Origin: Dyella kyungheensis
GTDB lineage: Bacteria; Pseudomonadota; Gammaproteobacteria; Xanthomonadales; Rhodanobacteraceae
Length of the DNA stretch: 64,000 nucleotides
Reading direction: 5' to 3'
Assembly (NCBI RefSeq): GCF_016905005.1
Contig: NZ_JADIKC010000010.1
Location: forward strand, 83,354-147,353
A model generated the notes under the pieces. It was not told where the DNA came from and did not search any database. It was given only the letters and a program-made list of their open reading frames with translations. Of the stretch, positions 1-8,475 are shown piece by piece; the stretch's first letter is position 1; each line of letters opens with the position of its first letter. The position numbers and the translations under genes are program-made.

Positions 1-606
1 GCGCGCGCCTTTGAGGAAGTCGCCTTCCCAATGGCCCGGCAACAAGCGTTCATTGGCCTCCGGCGGGCGATCATGAATACTCGGCAGATCGTGCATGCGG
101 CCACGCCGATTGGCGCCTTGGCCGCGTGGGCGACGCGCGCACTTGTGCTGGCGCAACAGCGCCACCAGCCCTCGCCGCAGTTCGCCGCGCGGAGCGGCAT
201 AGATCGCGGTGTAAATCGTCTCGTGGGACACGTGCTTGGCCGGTTCCTCAGGATGCTGTCGGCGCAGTGTGCGGCTCACCTCTTGCGGTGACCAGCGGCG
301 AGCCAACAGGTAGCGCACCAGACGCCACAAGGCACTCTCACGATGCAACTTACTCGGCCGACGCGCCTGATGGGCCAAGCGTCGGGCCCGATGGCCGGCG
401 CGACGCGCGTCATAGCCGAGCGTCGGGCGCCCCAGACGAGGGCTGCCCGACGGCTCGCGGTGCCCGTTACGCGCCAGCTCCCGTGAGATCGTACTGGGCG
501 ACCGGCCCAGCAGCATCGCCAGCTGCCGGGCGCTGTCCCCGCGTGCCTTGCCCACCATGATCGCGCCTCGCTCTTCGGCGCTTAGATGGTTGTAGTGCTG
601 ACCCAT
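1..606 (-). CDS. IS30-family transposase, C-terminus cut by window edge
   Basis: This is a DDE transposase that would cut and insert its own IS30-type element. The frame is open from the ATG at 606 to the window edge, giving 202 residues without a stop. The N-terminal half carries the IS30 helix-turn-helix region, with MGQHYNHLS then SAEERGAI and a second segment reading RSPSTISREL around residues 32-42. HVSHETIY lies near residues 125-132. The integrase-core entry motif GHWEGD is at 191-196, and D196 is the expected first catalytic acid. The remaining Asp and Glu lie beyond the edge. A GGAGGTG ribosome site sits just upstream of the ATG. Whether the complete copy is intact cannot be told from this window. 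Confidence 0.93.
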   Translation of the reverse strand, partial: MGQHYNHLSAEERGAIMVGKARGDSARQLAMLLGRSPSTISRELARNGHREPSGSPRLGRPTLGYDARRAGHRARRLAHQARRPSKLHRESALWRLVRYLLARRWSPQEVSRTLRRQHPEEPAKHVSHETIYTAIYAAPRGELRRGLVALLRQHKCARRPRGQGANRRGRMHDLPSIHDRPPEANERLLPGHWEGDFLKGAR

Positions 607-650
607 GCATCACCTCCAGAGGGGTGTTGCACTTGATATTAGAGACCGCC
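607..650. mobile_element. Probable terminal end of the IS30 element
   Basis: This short stretch lies between the transposase start and a chromosomal repeat that begins sharply at 651. It holds the ribosome site, then TGTTGCACTTGATATTAGAG followed by ACCGCC up to 650, which I read as the terminal inverted repeat of the element. The second end lies outside the window, so the repeat pairing cannot be confirmed. Confidence 0.5.
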
Positions 651-799
651 GTTACTTTCTCTTGGGCAAGCAAGAGAAAGTAACCCGGCCTCCGGCAGGA
701 GGACGGAAGCCCGCGGCAGGCGAGCCAGGTCGCGTCAACGCGACAACCGAAGACTGACGAAACTGGATCCCGGCCTGCGCCGGGATGACGAGCAAAAAA
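651..799. repeat. Composite dispersed repeat, copy 1
   Basis: The copy starts with a palindrome, GTTACTTTCTCTTGGGC then AAGCAAGAGAAAGTAACCC. It continues through a GC-rich middle (GGAAGCCCGCGGCAGGCGAG), a CGCGTCAACGCGACAAC segment and GAAGACTGACGAAACTGGAT. It ends with the palindrome CCCGGCCTGCGCCGGG and ATGACGAGCAAAA. The same order of parts recurs at 11959-12133 and, diverged and inverted, at 11357-11507. No coding potential is evident. Confidence 0.8.
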
Positions 800-864
800 C
801 GTCTGCGGCTACTTGAACGCTTCCGCTTCACGCATCCAAATGCATCAACCAAACCACAACAACC

Positions 865-1311
865 TCACTTCGCCGGCCGCGCCGCCTCCTCAATCTCCCG
901 CGGCTTCCCCTCCTGCGGCGAGTTGAGCTTCTTGATGTCCACCGGCCGAATCTGCTTGATGAAGCAAGGCGCATCCGCGCCGCCAGTAATCACACGGTCG
1001 AACTTCGCCGACACTTCGCTGGCGCTCGAGGTCAATGCGATGTGGTTGGTGAATTCCAGGTTGCGGCACTTGCCGTCGAGGTCGAGCAGCCACGCCTCGT
1101 TCGCCCGCGTATAGATGGCCAGCTCGCTGTCGCTCAGCGGCTCCCACGACCACAGGCTGAAGTAGCGGAAGCTGCTCACCGGTTCGCCCGCCGCAGCGGC
1201 ATAGGCTTGCTGGCGCGCTTCCATGCGGGAGGTGTAATCCTTGCCGACGCGGGTGCAGGCGCTCAGCGCAGCGACCACGGCGAGTGCGGTAAGTAGGGTT
1301 TTGGCTGCCAT
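865..1311 (-). CDS. DUF6491-family lipoprotein
   Basis: This is a small lipoprotein of about 148 residues with no known function. The chosen ATG is at 1311, because a GGAG lies 9 bases upstream; two ATGs further upstream have no usable ribosome site. A signal peptide ends in the lipobox LSAC with Cys19. The mature part reads like the DUF6491 proteins common in Xanthomonadales: a ...SFRYFSLWSWEPLSD segment, a TRANEAWLLDLDG segment, paired cysteines (GKCRN, DAPCFIK) and a closing RPVDIKKL. It lies 58 bp downstream of another lipoprotein gene on the same strand and is probably co-transcribed with it. Confidence 0.8.
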   Translation of the reverse strand: MAAKTLLTALAVVAALSACTRVGKDYTSRMEARQQAYAAAAGEPVSSFRYFSLWSWEPLSDSELAIYTRANEAWLLDLDGKCRNLEFTNHIALTSSASEVSAKFDRVITGGADAPCFIKQIRPVDIKKLNSPQEGKPREIEEAARPAK

Positions 1312-1369
1312 GACTTTCATCTCCATCAATGCTGGCCATGCAAACGCATGAGGTCCATGTGGGTGGACG

Positions 1370-2098
1370 TTACTTCTTCTTGGCCGAAGACTTGCTGACC
1401 GTCTGCCACTTGGCCGGATCGAAGCCGCCCGTCTCGAACACCAGCGTCACTTTCTTCTCGCCGTCCTGCAGGGTCACGTCCATGGTGATCTTCTTGGCCT
1501 TTTCCAGCTGGGCGATGAAGCCCTTGTCGTCCTTGAACAGCAGGGCCGGCTCGCCGGTGGTCGGGGCGAACGCGCTGATGCTGCCGGGCTTGCCGTCGAA
1601 GGTGGCCTTGATCGAGCACACGCCCTTGCAGACGAAGCCGTGCGGACCGCCGTTGAACAGGAACGCGTTCTGCCCCCACTCGGTGTGACGGCGCAGCACC
1701 AGCCGCACGCGGTCTTCGCCGGCGGGCTGGCTGGTGTAGATGGTGGCGGTGGACTGCGTGCCACCCTGCATCGGCGAGACCTGGTACAGCCACAAGCCGG
1801 CGAGACGATTCTTCTCGCTGTTTTCCTTGTAGCGCTGTTCGATCGCCGGCAGGCTCTGCTGCACTTCCTTGGCAGCCTCGGTGTTGGGATAGCGCTTGAG
1901 GATCTCGTTGCCCATCGTCACGGCCATCTCGTCGTTGCCGATCCGCTGCAGCTGGCGATAGGTATCGAGCTTGCCCGCGGAATCGTCGGCCGGTGCCTGC
2001 GCTTGCGGCGCCGGTGCCTGGTCGCCCGACTGGGAGCAGCCGGCAAGCAGGAGCACGGTGCCGAAGGCGGTGGCGGCAAAACGGAGGCGCTGGTTCAT
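1370..2098 (-). CDS. Hypothetical lipoprotein
   Basis: This 242-residue protein has a signal peptide with lipobox LLAGC (Cys21), so it is an envelope lipoprotein. A Pro/Ala/Gln-rich linker (about residues 26-40) follows. A helical segment (about 45-95) includes GNEILKRYPNTEAAKEV, which resembles a single TPR-like repeat. The C-terminal part is predicted beta-rich, with a closely spaced Cys pair at CKGVC, and ends in a Lys-rich tail. I do not recognise a named family. It is upstream of, and probably in one transcript with, the DUF6491 lipoprotein. Confidence 0.72.
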   Translation of the reverse strand: MNQRLRFAATAFGTVLLLAGCSQSGDQAPAPQAQAPADDSAGKLDTYRQLQRIGNDEMAVTMGNEILKRYPNTEAAKEVQQSLPAIEQRYKENSEKNRLAGLWLYQVSPMQGGTQSTATIYTSQPAGEDRVRLVLRRHTEWGQNAFLFNGGPHGFVCKGVCSIKATFDGKPGSISAFAPTTGEPALLFKDDKGFIAQLEKAKKITMDVTLQDGEKKVTLVFETGGFDPAKWQTVSKSSAKKK

Positions 2099-2216
2099 GG
2101 GCGAGGTCCTGTTGCGGGTAGGCGCTTAGAGTGGAACGAGGCTGAGTGGCGGTGCAAGCGTGGTGGCATTGGCATTGTGAGTCGCGCTCAGGGTGCGCTC
2201 CCACAGGTGTGGGGTC

Positions 2217-3107
2217 TCAGGCACCGACCGGCGTGTCGCCGAAGCGCTCGCGCAGCTGGGTGCGGAAGCGGCGGCTGCACGGCACGGTGGCGCCATCGCG
2301 CATGGTCAGGCGGGCGTCGCCGGTTTCCAGCGGTTCCATCTCGGTCAGGTAGTCGAGGTTCACCAGGTAGCTGCGATGCACGCGCACGAAGCGCGTGGGA
2401 TCGAGTCTTTCCTCGATGCCGGCCATGGTGGCGCGCAACGGATAGTCGCGGCCGCGCACATGCAGGTTCACGTAGTTGCCCGAGGCCTGCAGCCATTCGA
2501 TCTCACGGGCGGCCACCAGGAATTCCCTGCCGAGCTTGCGCACCAGGAAACGTTCGGGCCGATCCACCGGCTCGACCGGCGGACCTTCGTCCGGCTCGGC
2601 CAGCAACGAGGCCTCGCCCTGCAGGCGGCGCACGATGAAGCCGTAGCCGGTGATCAGCGCCACGAACAGGAAATAGGTGCGGATGTCCTTGAGGTATTCG
2701 TAGCCCAGCTCCAACGGCCAGTCGTCGCCGAAGTGGTAGCGCGAACCCATGGCGGCATAGGCCAGCATGCGCAGCACGATCATCAGCCCCACGTGCACCA
2801 GGCAGAACGGCACGCTCAGCGCCAGATGCACCTTCAGGTTGCGGGCCCAGGTATCGAAGCGCATCGGCCATTGACGCGTGGCCAGCACCACCAGCGGCAC
2901 CATCGCCAGGATCACCAGGCTGCTGCTGGCCTCCCAGATCCACGGCTCGATGCTGCTGGCCCGATGGGTGCGATAGACCGCGTCGAACCAGGCAACCGTG
3001 CCATTGAAGATCGTATTGGCCATCACGGTGACGACCCAGAAGCCGACCTCGAACGGCCGGCGCCAGCGCTGGAAACGGGAGTAGTCGAAGGCCGGCGTCG
3101 TGGTCAT
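2217..3107 (-). CDS. Membrane-bound LytTR-type transcriptional regulator
   Basis: This is a 296-residue DNA-binding regulator anchored in the inner membrane. The N-terminal half has about four membrane segments (roughly 20-38, 61-77, 91-118 and 141-159). The C-terminal third (from about 187) is a LytTR domain with typical blocks: EIEWLQASGNYVNLHV, then RFVRVHRSYLVN and a ...GATVPCSRRF strand. There is no receiver or kinase domain, so the membrane part presumably senses the signal directly. A diverged single REP-like arm lies just downstream (about 2187-2206). The regulator's targets are unknown; the divergent acyltransferase gene is one candidate. Confidence 0.88.
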   Translation of the reverse strand: MTTTPAFDYSRFQRWRRPFEVGFWVVTVMANTIFNGTVAWFDAVYRTHRASSIEPWIWEASSSLVILAMVPLVVLATRQWPMRFDTWARNLKVHLALSVPFCLVHVGLMIVLRMLAYAAMGSRYHFGDDWPLELGYEYLKDIRTYFLFVALITGYGFIVRRLQGEASLLAEPDEGPPVEPVDRPERFLVRKLGREFLVAAREIEWLQASGNYVNLHVRGRDYPLRATMAGIEERLDPTRFVRVHRSYLVNLDYLTEMEPLETGDARLTMRDGATVPCSRRFRTQLRERFGDTPVGA

Positions 3108-3262
3108 GCCCGGGATTCTACGTGGACCGGCGCGTTCGCCGGCTCATTTCGTCCCTCAGCGGGCACCGCTCGTCCCCACGGGCGGTCGATCAATCACTTA
3201 GCGGGGGACGGGAGCCGTCGCCGCGCGGAGCATGCGGGCATCCCGACCATGGAGTTGCGCTC

Positions 3263-4480
3263 ATGAACCGCCGCCACGACATCGACGCCCTGCGCGTTCT
3301 GGCTTTCGGCCTGCTGATCCTCTACCACCTGGGCATGCTGTATGTCGGCCCGGCCGACGACTGGAAGTTCCATCTCAAGAGCAGCTACATCGCCGACTGG
3401 CTGGAACAGCCCATGCTGGCGTCCAGCTTCTGGCGCATGGACCTGCTGTTCCTGATCTCCGGGATGGCGGTGCACTTCCTGCGCGGTCGGCTGAGCCTGC
3501 CGCGGCTGGCCTGGAAGCGCACGGTGCGCCTGCTGGTGCCCCTGTTGTTCGGCATGGCCGTGGCGATCCCGATCCAGCCCTATGTGCAGGGCGTGGACAA
3601 CGGGCTGGTGGCGCCGGGCTTCGGCCATTTCCTGCTGCGTTACTGGAGCGGCGGTCCGTGGCCGGCGGGCGCCTTCGATGGCTGGCAGTTCGGCGTGACC
3701 TGGAACCATTTGTGGTACCTGCCGTACGTCTGGGTCTACACCCTGCTCTTGCTGGCCTTGCTGCCCGCGCTGGAATCGCCAGTGGGACAGCGCGCCATCG
3801 CTGCGGTGCATCGCCTGCGCGGCTGGCCGCTGCTGGTGCTGCCAGCCCTGCCGCTGTTCGCCTATAACCTGCTGCTGGCCGCGCGCTTTCCGCAGAACCA
3901 TGCCTTGATCGGCGACTGGTATGCCCATGCGGGCTACGCCACGATGTTCTTCTACGGCTATGCCATCGGTACGCATCCGGCCCTGTGGAGCGAACTGGCG
4001 CGGCTGCGTCACCGTTCGCTCGGTCTGGCGGTGTGCTTGTTCACCGCTCATCTGCTGCTGGGCCGGATGGAGGTCTTCGCCGGCACGTGGCCTGCATCGG
4101 CCTTCGCCATCGAACGGCTGGGCATGCGCGCCCTGCATGTCTTCTACGCCTGGAGCGCCATCGCCGCCGTGCTGGGCTGGGGACATCAGTACCTCAACCG
4201 CCCGTTCCGCTGGCTGCCGTATGCGCGTGAAGCGGTGTTCCCCTGGTACATCCTGCATCAGAGCGTGCTGCTGGCGATGGCGTACTGGCTGATCCCGCTG
4301 AAGCTCGGCGCGGTGTGGGAACCCACGCTGGTGTTGCTGGGCACGGTGGGCGGTTGCGCCGCCCTGCACGAGCTGGTGATACGCCGCACGCGCTGGCTGC
4401 GCCCGCTGTTCGGCCTGGATGCCAAGCCGCGCGCTGTGCGGATCGAGACCGCAGCCGTCGCACAGACGCAGGCTGCGTGA
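3263..4480 (+). CDS. Acyltransferase-3 family membrane protein (OpgC-like)
   Basis: This protein of about 405 residues is an integral-membrane O-acyltransferase likely to modify a periplasmic or surface glycan. The N-terminus has the family signature DIDALRVLAF followed by ILYHLGMLY, with His22 as the presumed catalytic residue. About ten hydrophobic segments follow. The arrangement (FPWYILHQSVLL near the end) is typical of the OpgC/MdoC-like branch, which succinylates glucans in enterobacteria; the substrate here is not known. The start at 3263 has GGAG 8 bases upstream. The 156-bp gap to the LytTR gene should hold the divergent promoters. Confidence 0.85.
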   Translation: MNRRHDIDALRVLAFGLLILYHLGMLYVGPADDWKFHLKSSYIADWLEQPMLASSFWRMDLLFLISGMAVHFLRGRLSLPRLAWKRTVRLLVPLLFGMAVAIPIQPYVQGVDNGLVAPGFGHFLLRYWSGGPWPAGAFDGWQFGVTWNHLWYLPYVWVYTLLLLALLPALESPVGQRAIAAVHRLRGWPLLVLPALPLFAYNLLLAARFPQNHALIGDWYAHAGYATMFFYGYAIGTHPALWSELARLRHRSLGLAVCLFTAHLLLGRMEVFAGTWPASAFAIERLGMRALHVFYAWSAIAAVLGWGHQYLNRPFRWLPYAREAVFPWYILHQSVLLAMAYWLIPLKLGAVWEPTLVLLGTVGGCAALHELVIRRTRWLRPLFGLDAKPRAVRIETAAVAQTQAA

Positions 4481-4629
4481 TGGCAGGGGCAGCGGGACCC
4501 ATGTCCTGCTGCCCTGTCCGAATCGCTGCGTGGACACCAACCGGCCACGCAGCGCGGATCCATGCGTCACAGCGCTTTGCCTCAGCGCGTCAGCTACTGA
4601 TAATAGCCGCGCTCCCGCAAGGATCCCCC

Positions 4630-5898
4630 ATGCCCCCTTCTCCCGCGCAAGCTTCGACGGAATCGTTGCGCTCGCATCCCGCATTCGTGCAGTTCTGGTT
4701 CGCCCGCATCTGTTCGGGCTTTGGTTTTCAGATGTTGTCGGTGGCCGTGGGTTGGCAGATCTATGCCATCACCGGCCGCGCGCTGGATCTGGGCCTGATC
4801 GGCCTGGTGCAGTTCTTTCCCTCGGTGATGCTGGCGCTGCCGGCGGGCCATGTCGCCGACCAGTTCGAGCGACGCCGCATCGTGATGCTGGGACAGATCG
4901 TGGACATGCTGGCGATCGTCGCGCTCGCCGTGATCAGCCTGATGCATCTGGCGCACGAGGCGACGATCCTCGTGCTGGTGTTCGTCATCGGCGTCGCAAA
5001 AGCCTTCGAATTTCCCGCGCTGCAATCGATGCTGCCGGCGCTGGTGCCGTCGAGCGTGCTGTCCCGCGCCATGGCGGCAAGCCAGTCGGCGGGACAGGCC
5101 GCGATGATCATGGGGCCCGCGGTAGGCGGCCTGCTCTATGTGGCGGGTGCCGGCGTGGTCTACAGCGTCTGCGCGGTGCTCTATCTGATTGCCGTACTGT
5201 TGATGGCGCGCATGCGCTACGAGCAGGCGCAACCCAAACGCGAGCCGGCCACGCTGAAGACGCTGTTTGCCGGCGTGCATTTCATCCGTCGCCGCCCGGA
5301 TGTGCTGGGCGTGATCTCGCTGGACCTGTTCGCCGTGTTGCTCGGTGGCGCCACGGCGCTGCTGCCGATCTTCGCCAAGGACATCCTGCATACCGGCCCG
5401 TGGGGCCTGGGCCTGCTGCGTGCCGCGCCCGCCGTCGGCGCACTGCTGATGTCGCTGTGGCTGGCGCGCCACACGATGGAACGCCGCGTGGGTCCGATCA
5501 TGTTTGCCTCGGTCGCCGGCTTCGGGGTGGCCACGCTGGTGTTCGCACTCTCCAAGGTGCTGTGGCTTTCGATCATCGCGCTATTTGCACTGGGCGCGTT
5601 CGACATGGTGAGCATGGTGATACGCGGCGCACTGGTGCAGCTGGACACGCCCGACGACATGCGTGGCCGCGTGAGTGCGGTCAATGCGATCTTCATCAAT
5701 ACCTCCAACCAGCTCGGCGAGTTCGAGTCGGGCATGCTGGCGGCCTGGCTGGGCGCCGTGAATGCCACCGTGATCGGCGGCATCGGCACGCTGGTGGTGG
5801 TGGGATTGTGGATGGCCATGTTCCCCACCCTGCGTCGCCGGCAAAGTTTGCGCGTGGAGCAACCCGTGCCCGAGCCGGTCGGTACGGAGACGATCTGA
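4630..5898 (+). CDS. MFS transporter, EntS-like (MFS_3)
   Basis: This is a 422-residue major facilitator with about twelve membrane segments, probably an exporter. The first segment carries FVQFWFARICSGFGFQM. The loop between TM2 and TM3 has the MFS motif-A form GHVADQFERRRI. A second-half signature, DTPDDMRGRVSAVNA followed by NQLGEFESG, is characteristic of the EntS/MFS_3 branch, whose best-studied member exports enterobactin. No siderophore genes lie nearby, so the substrate is open. An AAGGA ribosome site precedes the ATG. A GC-rich inverted repeat (ACCCGCG...CGCGGGT, 5898-5928) follows the stop. Confidence 0.87.
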   Translation: MPPSPAQASTESLRSHPAFVQFWFARICSGFGFQMLSVAVGWQIYAITGRALDLGLIGLVQFFPSVMLALPAGHVADQFERRRIVMLGQIVDMLAIVALAVISLMHLAHEATILVLVFVIGVAKAFEFPALQSMLPALVPSSVLSRAMAASQSAGQAAMIMGPAVGGLLYVAGAGVVYSVCAVLYLIAVLLMARMRYEQAQPKREPATLKTLFAGVHFIRRRPDVLGVISLDLFAVLLGGATALLPIFAKDILHTGPWGLGLLRAAPAVGALLMSLWLARHTMERRVGPIMFASVAGFGVATLVFALSKVLWLSIIALFALGAFDMVSMVIRGALVQLDTPDDMRGRVSAVNAIFINTSNQLGEFESGMLAAWLGAVNATVIGGIGTLVVVGLWMAMFPTLRRRQSLRVEQPVPEPVGTETI

Positions 5899-5977
5899 CC
5901 CGCGTTTCCCGCTGGAGGGAGCGCGGGTATAGTCGCGACGCCGACGCTCTCGAGCGGCCACTCATCAGGGGAAAGGC

Positions 5978-6580
5978 ATGACGACGACGCCGGTTCGGTC
6001 CATGTTCGTGACAGTACTGAGCTGGGCCTTCATCGGGCTCGGCGCGATCGGGGCCTGCTTCTTCGCGCTGTTCTCACTCGTTTCGACCGCGACGCAGCAC
6101 CTGGCGCTCGCCGGCAACGCTCCCATCCATCATCAGATGTTGAGCATCAGCCAGGCCATGCAAGGATTGCCGCCGCCGTGGCCATGGATCTATGCGCACG
6201 AGTCCCAGTTGTTGCTGCTGGGATCGGCCGTGGCGCTGTTGCATCTGGCCTGCGCGCTGGGAATGCTGTGGCGTCGCCGCTGGGCACGCGTGGGTTTCAT
6301 CGCGCTGATGTTGCTCGACATACTGCTCCAGCTCGCGATGATCCCTTATGCGTACGTCGTGCAACCTGCGCTGACCAGGGCGGTGCAGGCCGATATGCCT
6401 GCAGGCCTGCCGCCGGCATTCGCCGCATGGATGGAGCGCGTGATGGCGTTCCAGCACATCGAGGCGATGGTGCGGCCGGTGCTGCTGATCGGGCTGTTCG
6501 CATGGATCGCATGGCGACTGCACCGTGCGTCCGTCCGGCAGGAGTTCGCCGGACAGCGTTCCGCCGGAAACGGTGCCTGA
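5978..6580 (+). CDS. Hypothetical four-TM membrane protein
   Basis: This is a 200-residue protein with four clear hydrophobic segments (about 10-33, 76-96, 103-125 and 160-177). It has a periplasmic or cytoplasmic loop rich in His, Gln and Pro between the first two. No catalytic motif or family is recognised. It sits 79 bp after the MFS gene on the same strand. A TATAGT hexamer about 45 bp upstream of the start could be a -10 element, so it may have its own promoter. Confidence 0.7.
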   Translation: MTTTPVRSMFVTVLSWAFIGLGAIGACFFALFSLVSTATQHLALAGNAPIHHQMLSISQAMQGLPPPWPWIYAHESQLLLLGSAVALLHLACALGMLWRRRWARVGFIALMLLDILLQLAMIPYAYVVQPALTRAVQADMPAGLPPAFAAWMERVMAFQHIEAMVRPVLLIGLFAWIAWRLHRASVRQEFAGQRSAGNGA

Positions 6581-6675
6581 CCTGCGGCTGGCGAGCGCGG
6601 CCGACTGATCCACGTCAAGGGAAGGCGATGACTGCCCGATAGCATGGGCAACCTTCTTCGCACGCATGCCATGCC

Positions 6676-7878
6676 ATGAACGTCGATATCGCCGTCGTCG
6701 GTGCCGGACCCGCCGGGCTTTGCCTTGCGCGCTCTCTCGCGCGCACAGGGCTGAGTGTCCTGGTGATCGAACAGCAATCACTGGATGCGCTGCGCGAACC
6801 ACCGTTCGATGGACGCGAGATCGCGCTCACGATGCGGTCTGTGCGCATTCTGCAAGAGCTGGGTCTCTGGCAGCGCCTTGAGCCCGCGAGTATCTCGCCA
6901 CTTCGAAGCGCACGCGTACTGAACGGACGGTCGCCGCACGGATTGCACGTCACGCCGTCGTCCGCAGCGGATTCGCAGCTGGGTTTTCTTGTGCCCAACC
7001 ACTGCATTCGTCGCGCCGCCTACGCGAGCATCGAGCACGAACCGAACATCTCCCTGGCATGCGGCGTCTCCGTCGAAAGCATCGCATCGAACGATGCGGC
7101 AGCGCGATTGCGCCTGTCCGATGGCGCCGAGGTCGGCGCCCGCCTCGTCGTCGCTGCCGACAGCCGCTATTCGCGCCTTCGCCGCGACGCGGGCATTGCG
7201 GCCGACATGCATGATTTCGGCAAGACCATGCTGGTCTGTCGCATGGCCCTGGAGCGGCCGCATCACGAGGAGGCGCTGGAATGGTTCGGCCACGCGCAGA
7301 CGCTGGCCGCGCTGCCTTTGAATGGCGGCGAAGTATCCGTCGTGCTGACCTTGACGCCGCGCGAGATGCAACGCGTGATGGAGATGAGCGAGGCGGATTT
7401 CGAGATGGAAATGCGTCGTCGCTTCGACGGCCGCTTCGGCGCTATGCGGCTCACTTCCACGCGTCATGCGTATCCGCTGGTGGGCGTGTACGCACGCCGG
7501 TTCGTGGCCCACCGCCTGGCGTTGATCGGCGACGCCGCGGTGGGAATGCATCCCGTCACCGCGCACGGCTTCAATCTGGGCTTGCAGGGTGTGCAGACAT
7601 TGGGTTCGTTGCTGGCAAGCGCCGCCGCCGGCGGCCACGACATCGCCTCGCCGGAGCTGCTGCGCCGCTACCAGCGCATGCATCGCCGCGCCACGTGGCC
7701 GCTCTACGCCGCCACCATGGCGGTGGTCACCCTGTATACCGATGATCGCCGCATTCCGCGGCTCGCCCGGTCCGCCCTGCTCCGCGCAAGCCAGACCTTG
7801 CCGCCCGTGCGGCAAGGCATCGCGCACCTGCTTGCGTCGCGCCGCAGTCCCTTCGCCATGGGCCGACATCGCAGCTGA
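6676..7878 (+). CDS. ubiM: UbiM: flavin hydroxylase of ubiquinone biosynthesis
   Basis: This is a 400-residue FAD monooxygenase of the UbiH/Coq6 superfamily, matching the UbiM branch that hydroxylates the quinone ring (5-demethoxyubiquinol C5 step). The Rossmann dinucleotide-binding motif GAGPAG is at residues 9-14. FDGREIALT at 44-52 is typical of the Ubi hydroxylases. The ADSRYSRLRR stretch around 161-170 replaces the canonical DG motif. The second FAD motif GDAA is at 285-288 and is followed by HPVTAHGFNLGLQGV. UbiM is known to occur in scattered proteobacteria in place of other ring hydroxylases. The gene stands alone here, and no other ubi gene is present in the window. Confidence 0.88.
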   Translation: MNVDIAVVGAGPAGLCLARSLARTGLSVLVIEQQSLDALREPPFDGREIALTMRSVRILQELGLWQRLEPASISPLRSARVLNGRSPHGLHVTPSSAADSQLGFLVPNHCIRRAAYASIEHEPNISLACGVSVESIASNDAAARLRLSDGAEVGARLVVAADSRYSRLRRDAGIAADMHDFGKTMLVCRMALERPHHEEALEWFGHAQTLAALPLNGGEVSVVLTLTPREMQRVMEMSEADFEMEMRRRFDGRFGAMRLTSTRHAYPLVGVYARRFVAHRLALIGDAAVGMHPVTAHGFNLGLQGVQTLGSLLASAAAGGHDIASPELLRRYQRMHRRATWPLYAATMAVVTLYTDDRRIPRLARSALLRASQTLPPVRQGIAHLLASRRSPFAMGRHRS

Positions 7879-7953
7879 ACAAGCGCCGCCATTATTTACG
7901 CACCGCTCACACCGGCGCTGGCAACGTGAACAAACTTATTGCAGGAGGACGCC

Positions 7954-8274
7954 ATGAGCCGTCACCACGACCTCGAAAACACTGTCAACGGCGTCCGTGA
8001 ACGCGTGCGCCACTACGCCGGCGAAGCCGCCGGGCGGGCCGACGAACTGGTGGAGCGCGGCCGCGAGGCCAGCCGCCGCTTCGGCCGCAACCGCAGCACC
8101 TACGCGCGCCGCTTCGGTCACGCTGCGGAAGATTTCGCCGACGAAGCCAATTACCAGTATCGCCGTCTGCGGCGCCATGTGACGCGCCATCCGGTCGCGA
8201 CCACGGCGATCATCGCCGGCACGGTGGGCGCCTTCTTCCTGCTGCGACATCTGTTCCGCGGCGACGACGAATAA
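7954..8274 (+). CDS. DUF883-family protein (ElaB/YqjD-like)
   Basis: This is a 106-residue, strongly charged helical protein with a C-terminal membrane anchor. The first 75 residues are Arg/Glu/Ala-rich helix with heptad character. A hydrophobic segment at about 80-101 (ATTAIIAGTVGAFFLL) ends in RHLFRGDDE. The layout matches the ElaB/YqjD family, inner-membrane proteins in which some members bind ribosomes in stationary phase. The start at 7954 has AGGAGG ideally placed. A strong terminator follows at 8293. Confidence 0.85.
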   Translation: MSRHHDLENTVNGVRERVRHYAGEAAGRADELVERGREASRRFGRNRSTYARRFGHAAEDFADEANYQYRRLRRHVTRHPVATTAIIAGTVGAFFLLRHLFRGDDE

Positions 8275-8292
8275 GCGTTGTGGTCCGATCGC

Positions 8293-8317
8293 AAAAACCC
8301 GCCGAAAGGCGGGTTTT
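8293..8317 (+). terminator. Rho-independent terminator after the DUF883 gene
   Basis: ACCCGCC pairs with GGCGGGT across a GAAA tetraloop. An A-tract precedes the stem and a TTTT run follows it. Confidence 0.9.
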
Positions 8318-8339
8318 CATTTGGACGGCCATCTTCGAC

Positions 8340-8420
8340 TGTAGGAGCGCACCCTGTGCGCGACCGCTACGGTAGCGCGGCCGTGCCGCACGCCGGTCGC
8401 GCACAGGGTGCGTTCCTACA
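8340..8420. repeat. REP-type palindromic pair (type A)
   Basis: The left arm (8340-8365) starts TGTAGGAGCGCACCCTGTGC and continues GCGACC. The right arm (8395-8420) is its reverse complement with one change. About 29 bp separate them. The same unit occurs at 19388-19510, and a variant (type B) occurs at 14732 and 45682. It is placed between two convergent genes, next to both terminators. Confidence 0.9.
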
Positions 8421-8423
8421 GAG

Positions 8424-8456
8424 AAAAAAACGCCGCGATTGATCGCGGCGTTTTTC
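8424..8456 (-). terminator. Terminator of aceE (bidirectional in form)
   Basis: CGCCGCGAT (8431-8439) pairs with ATCGCGGCG (8442-8450). A-rich sequence lies on one side and TTTTT on the other, so it can act on both strands. It lies 20 bp past the aceE stop. Confidence 0.9.
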
Positions 8457-8475
8457 GTCAAGGCCAAGCTCTATC

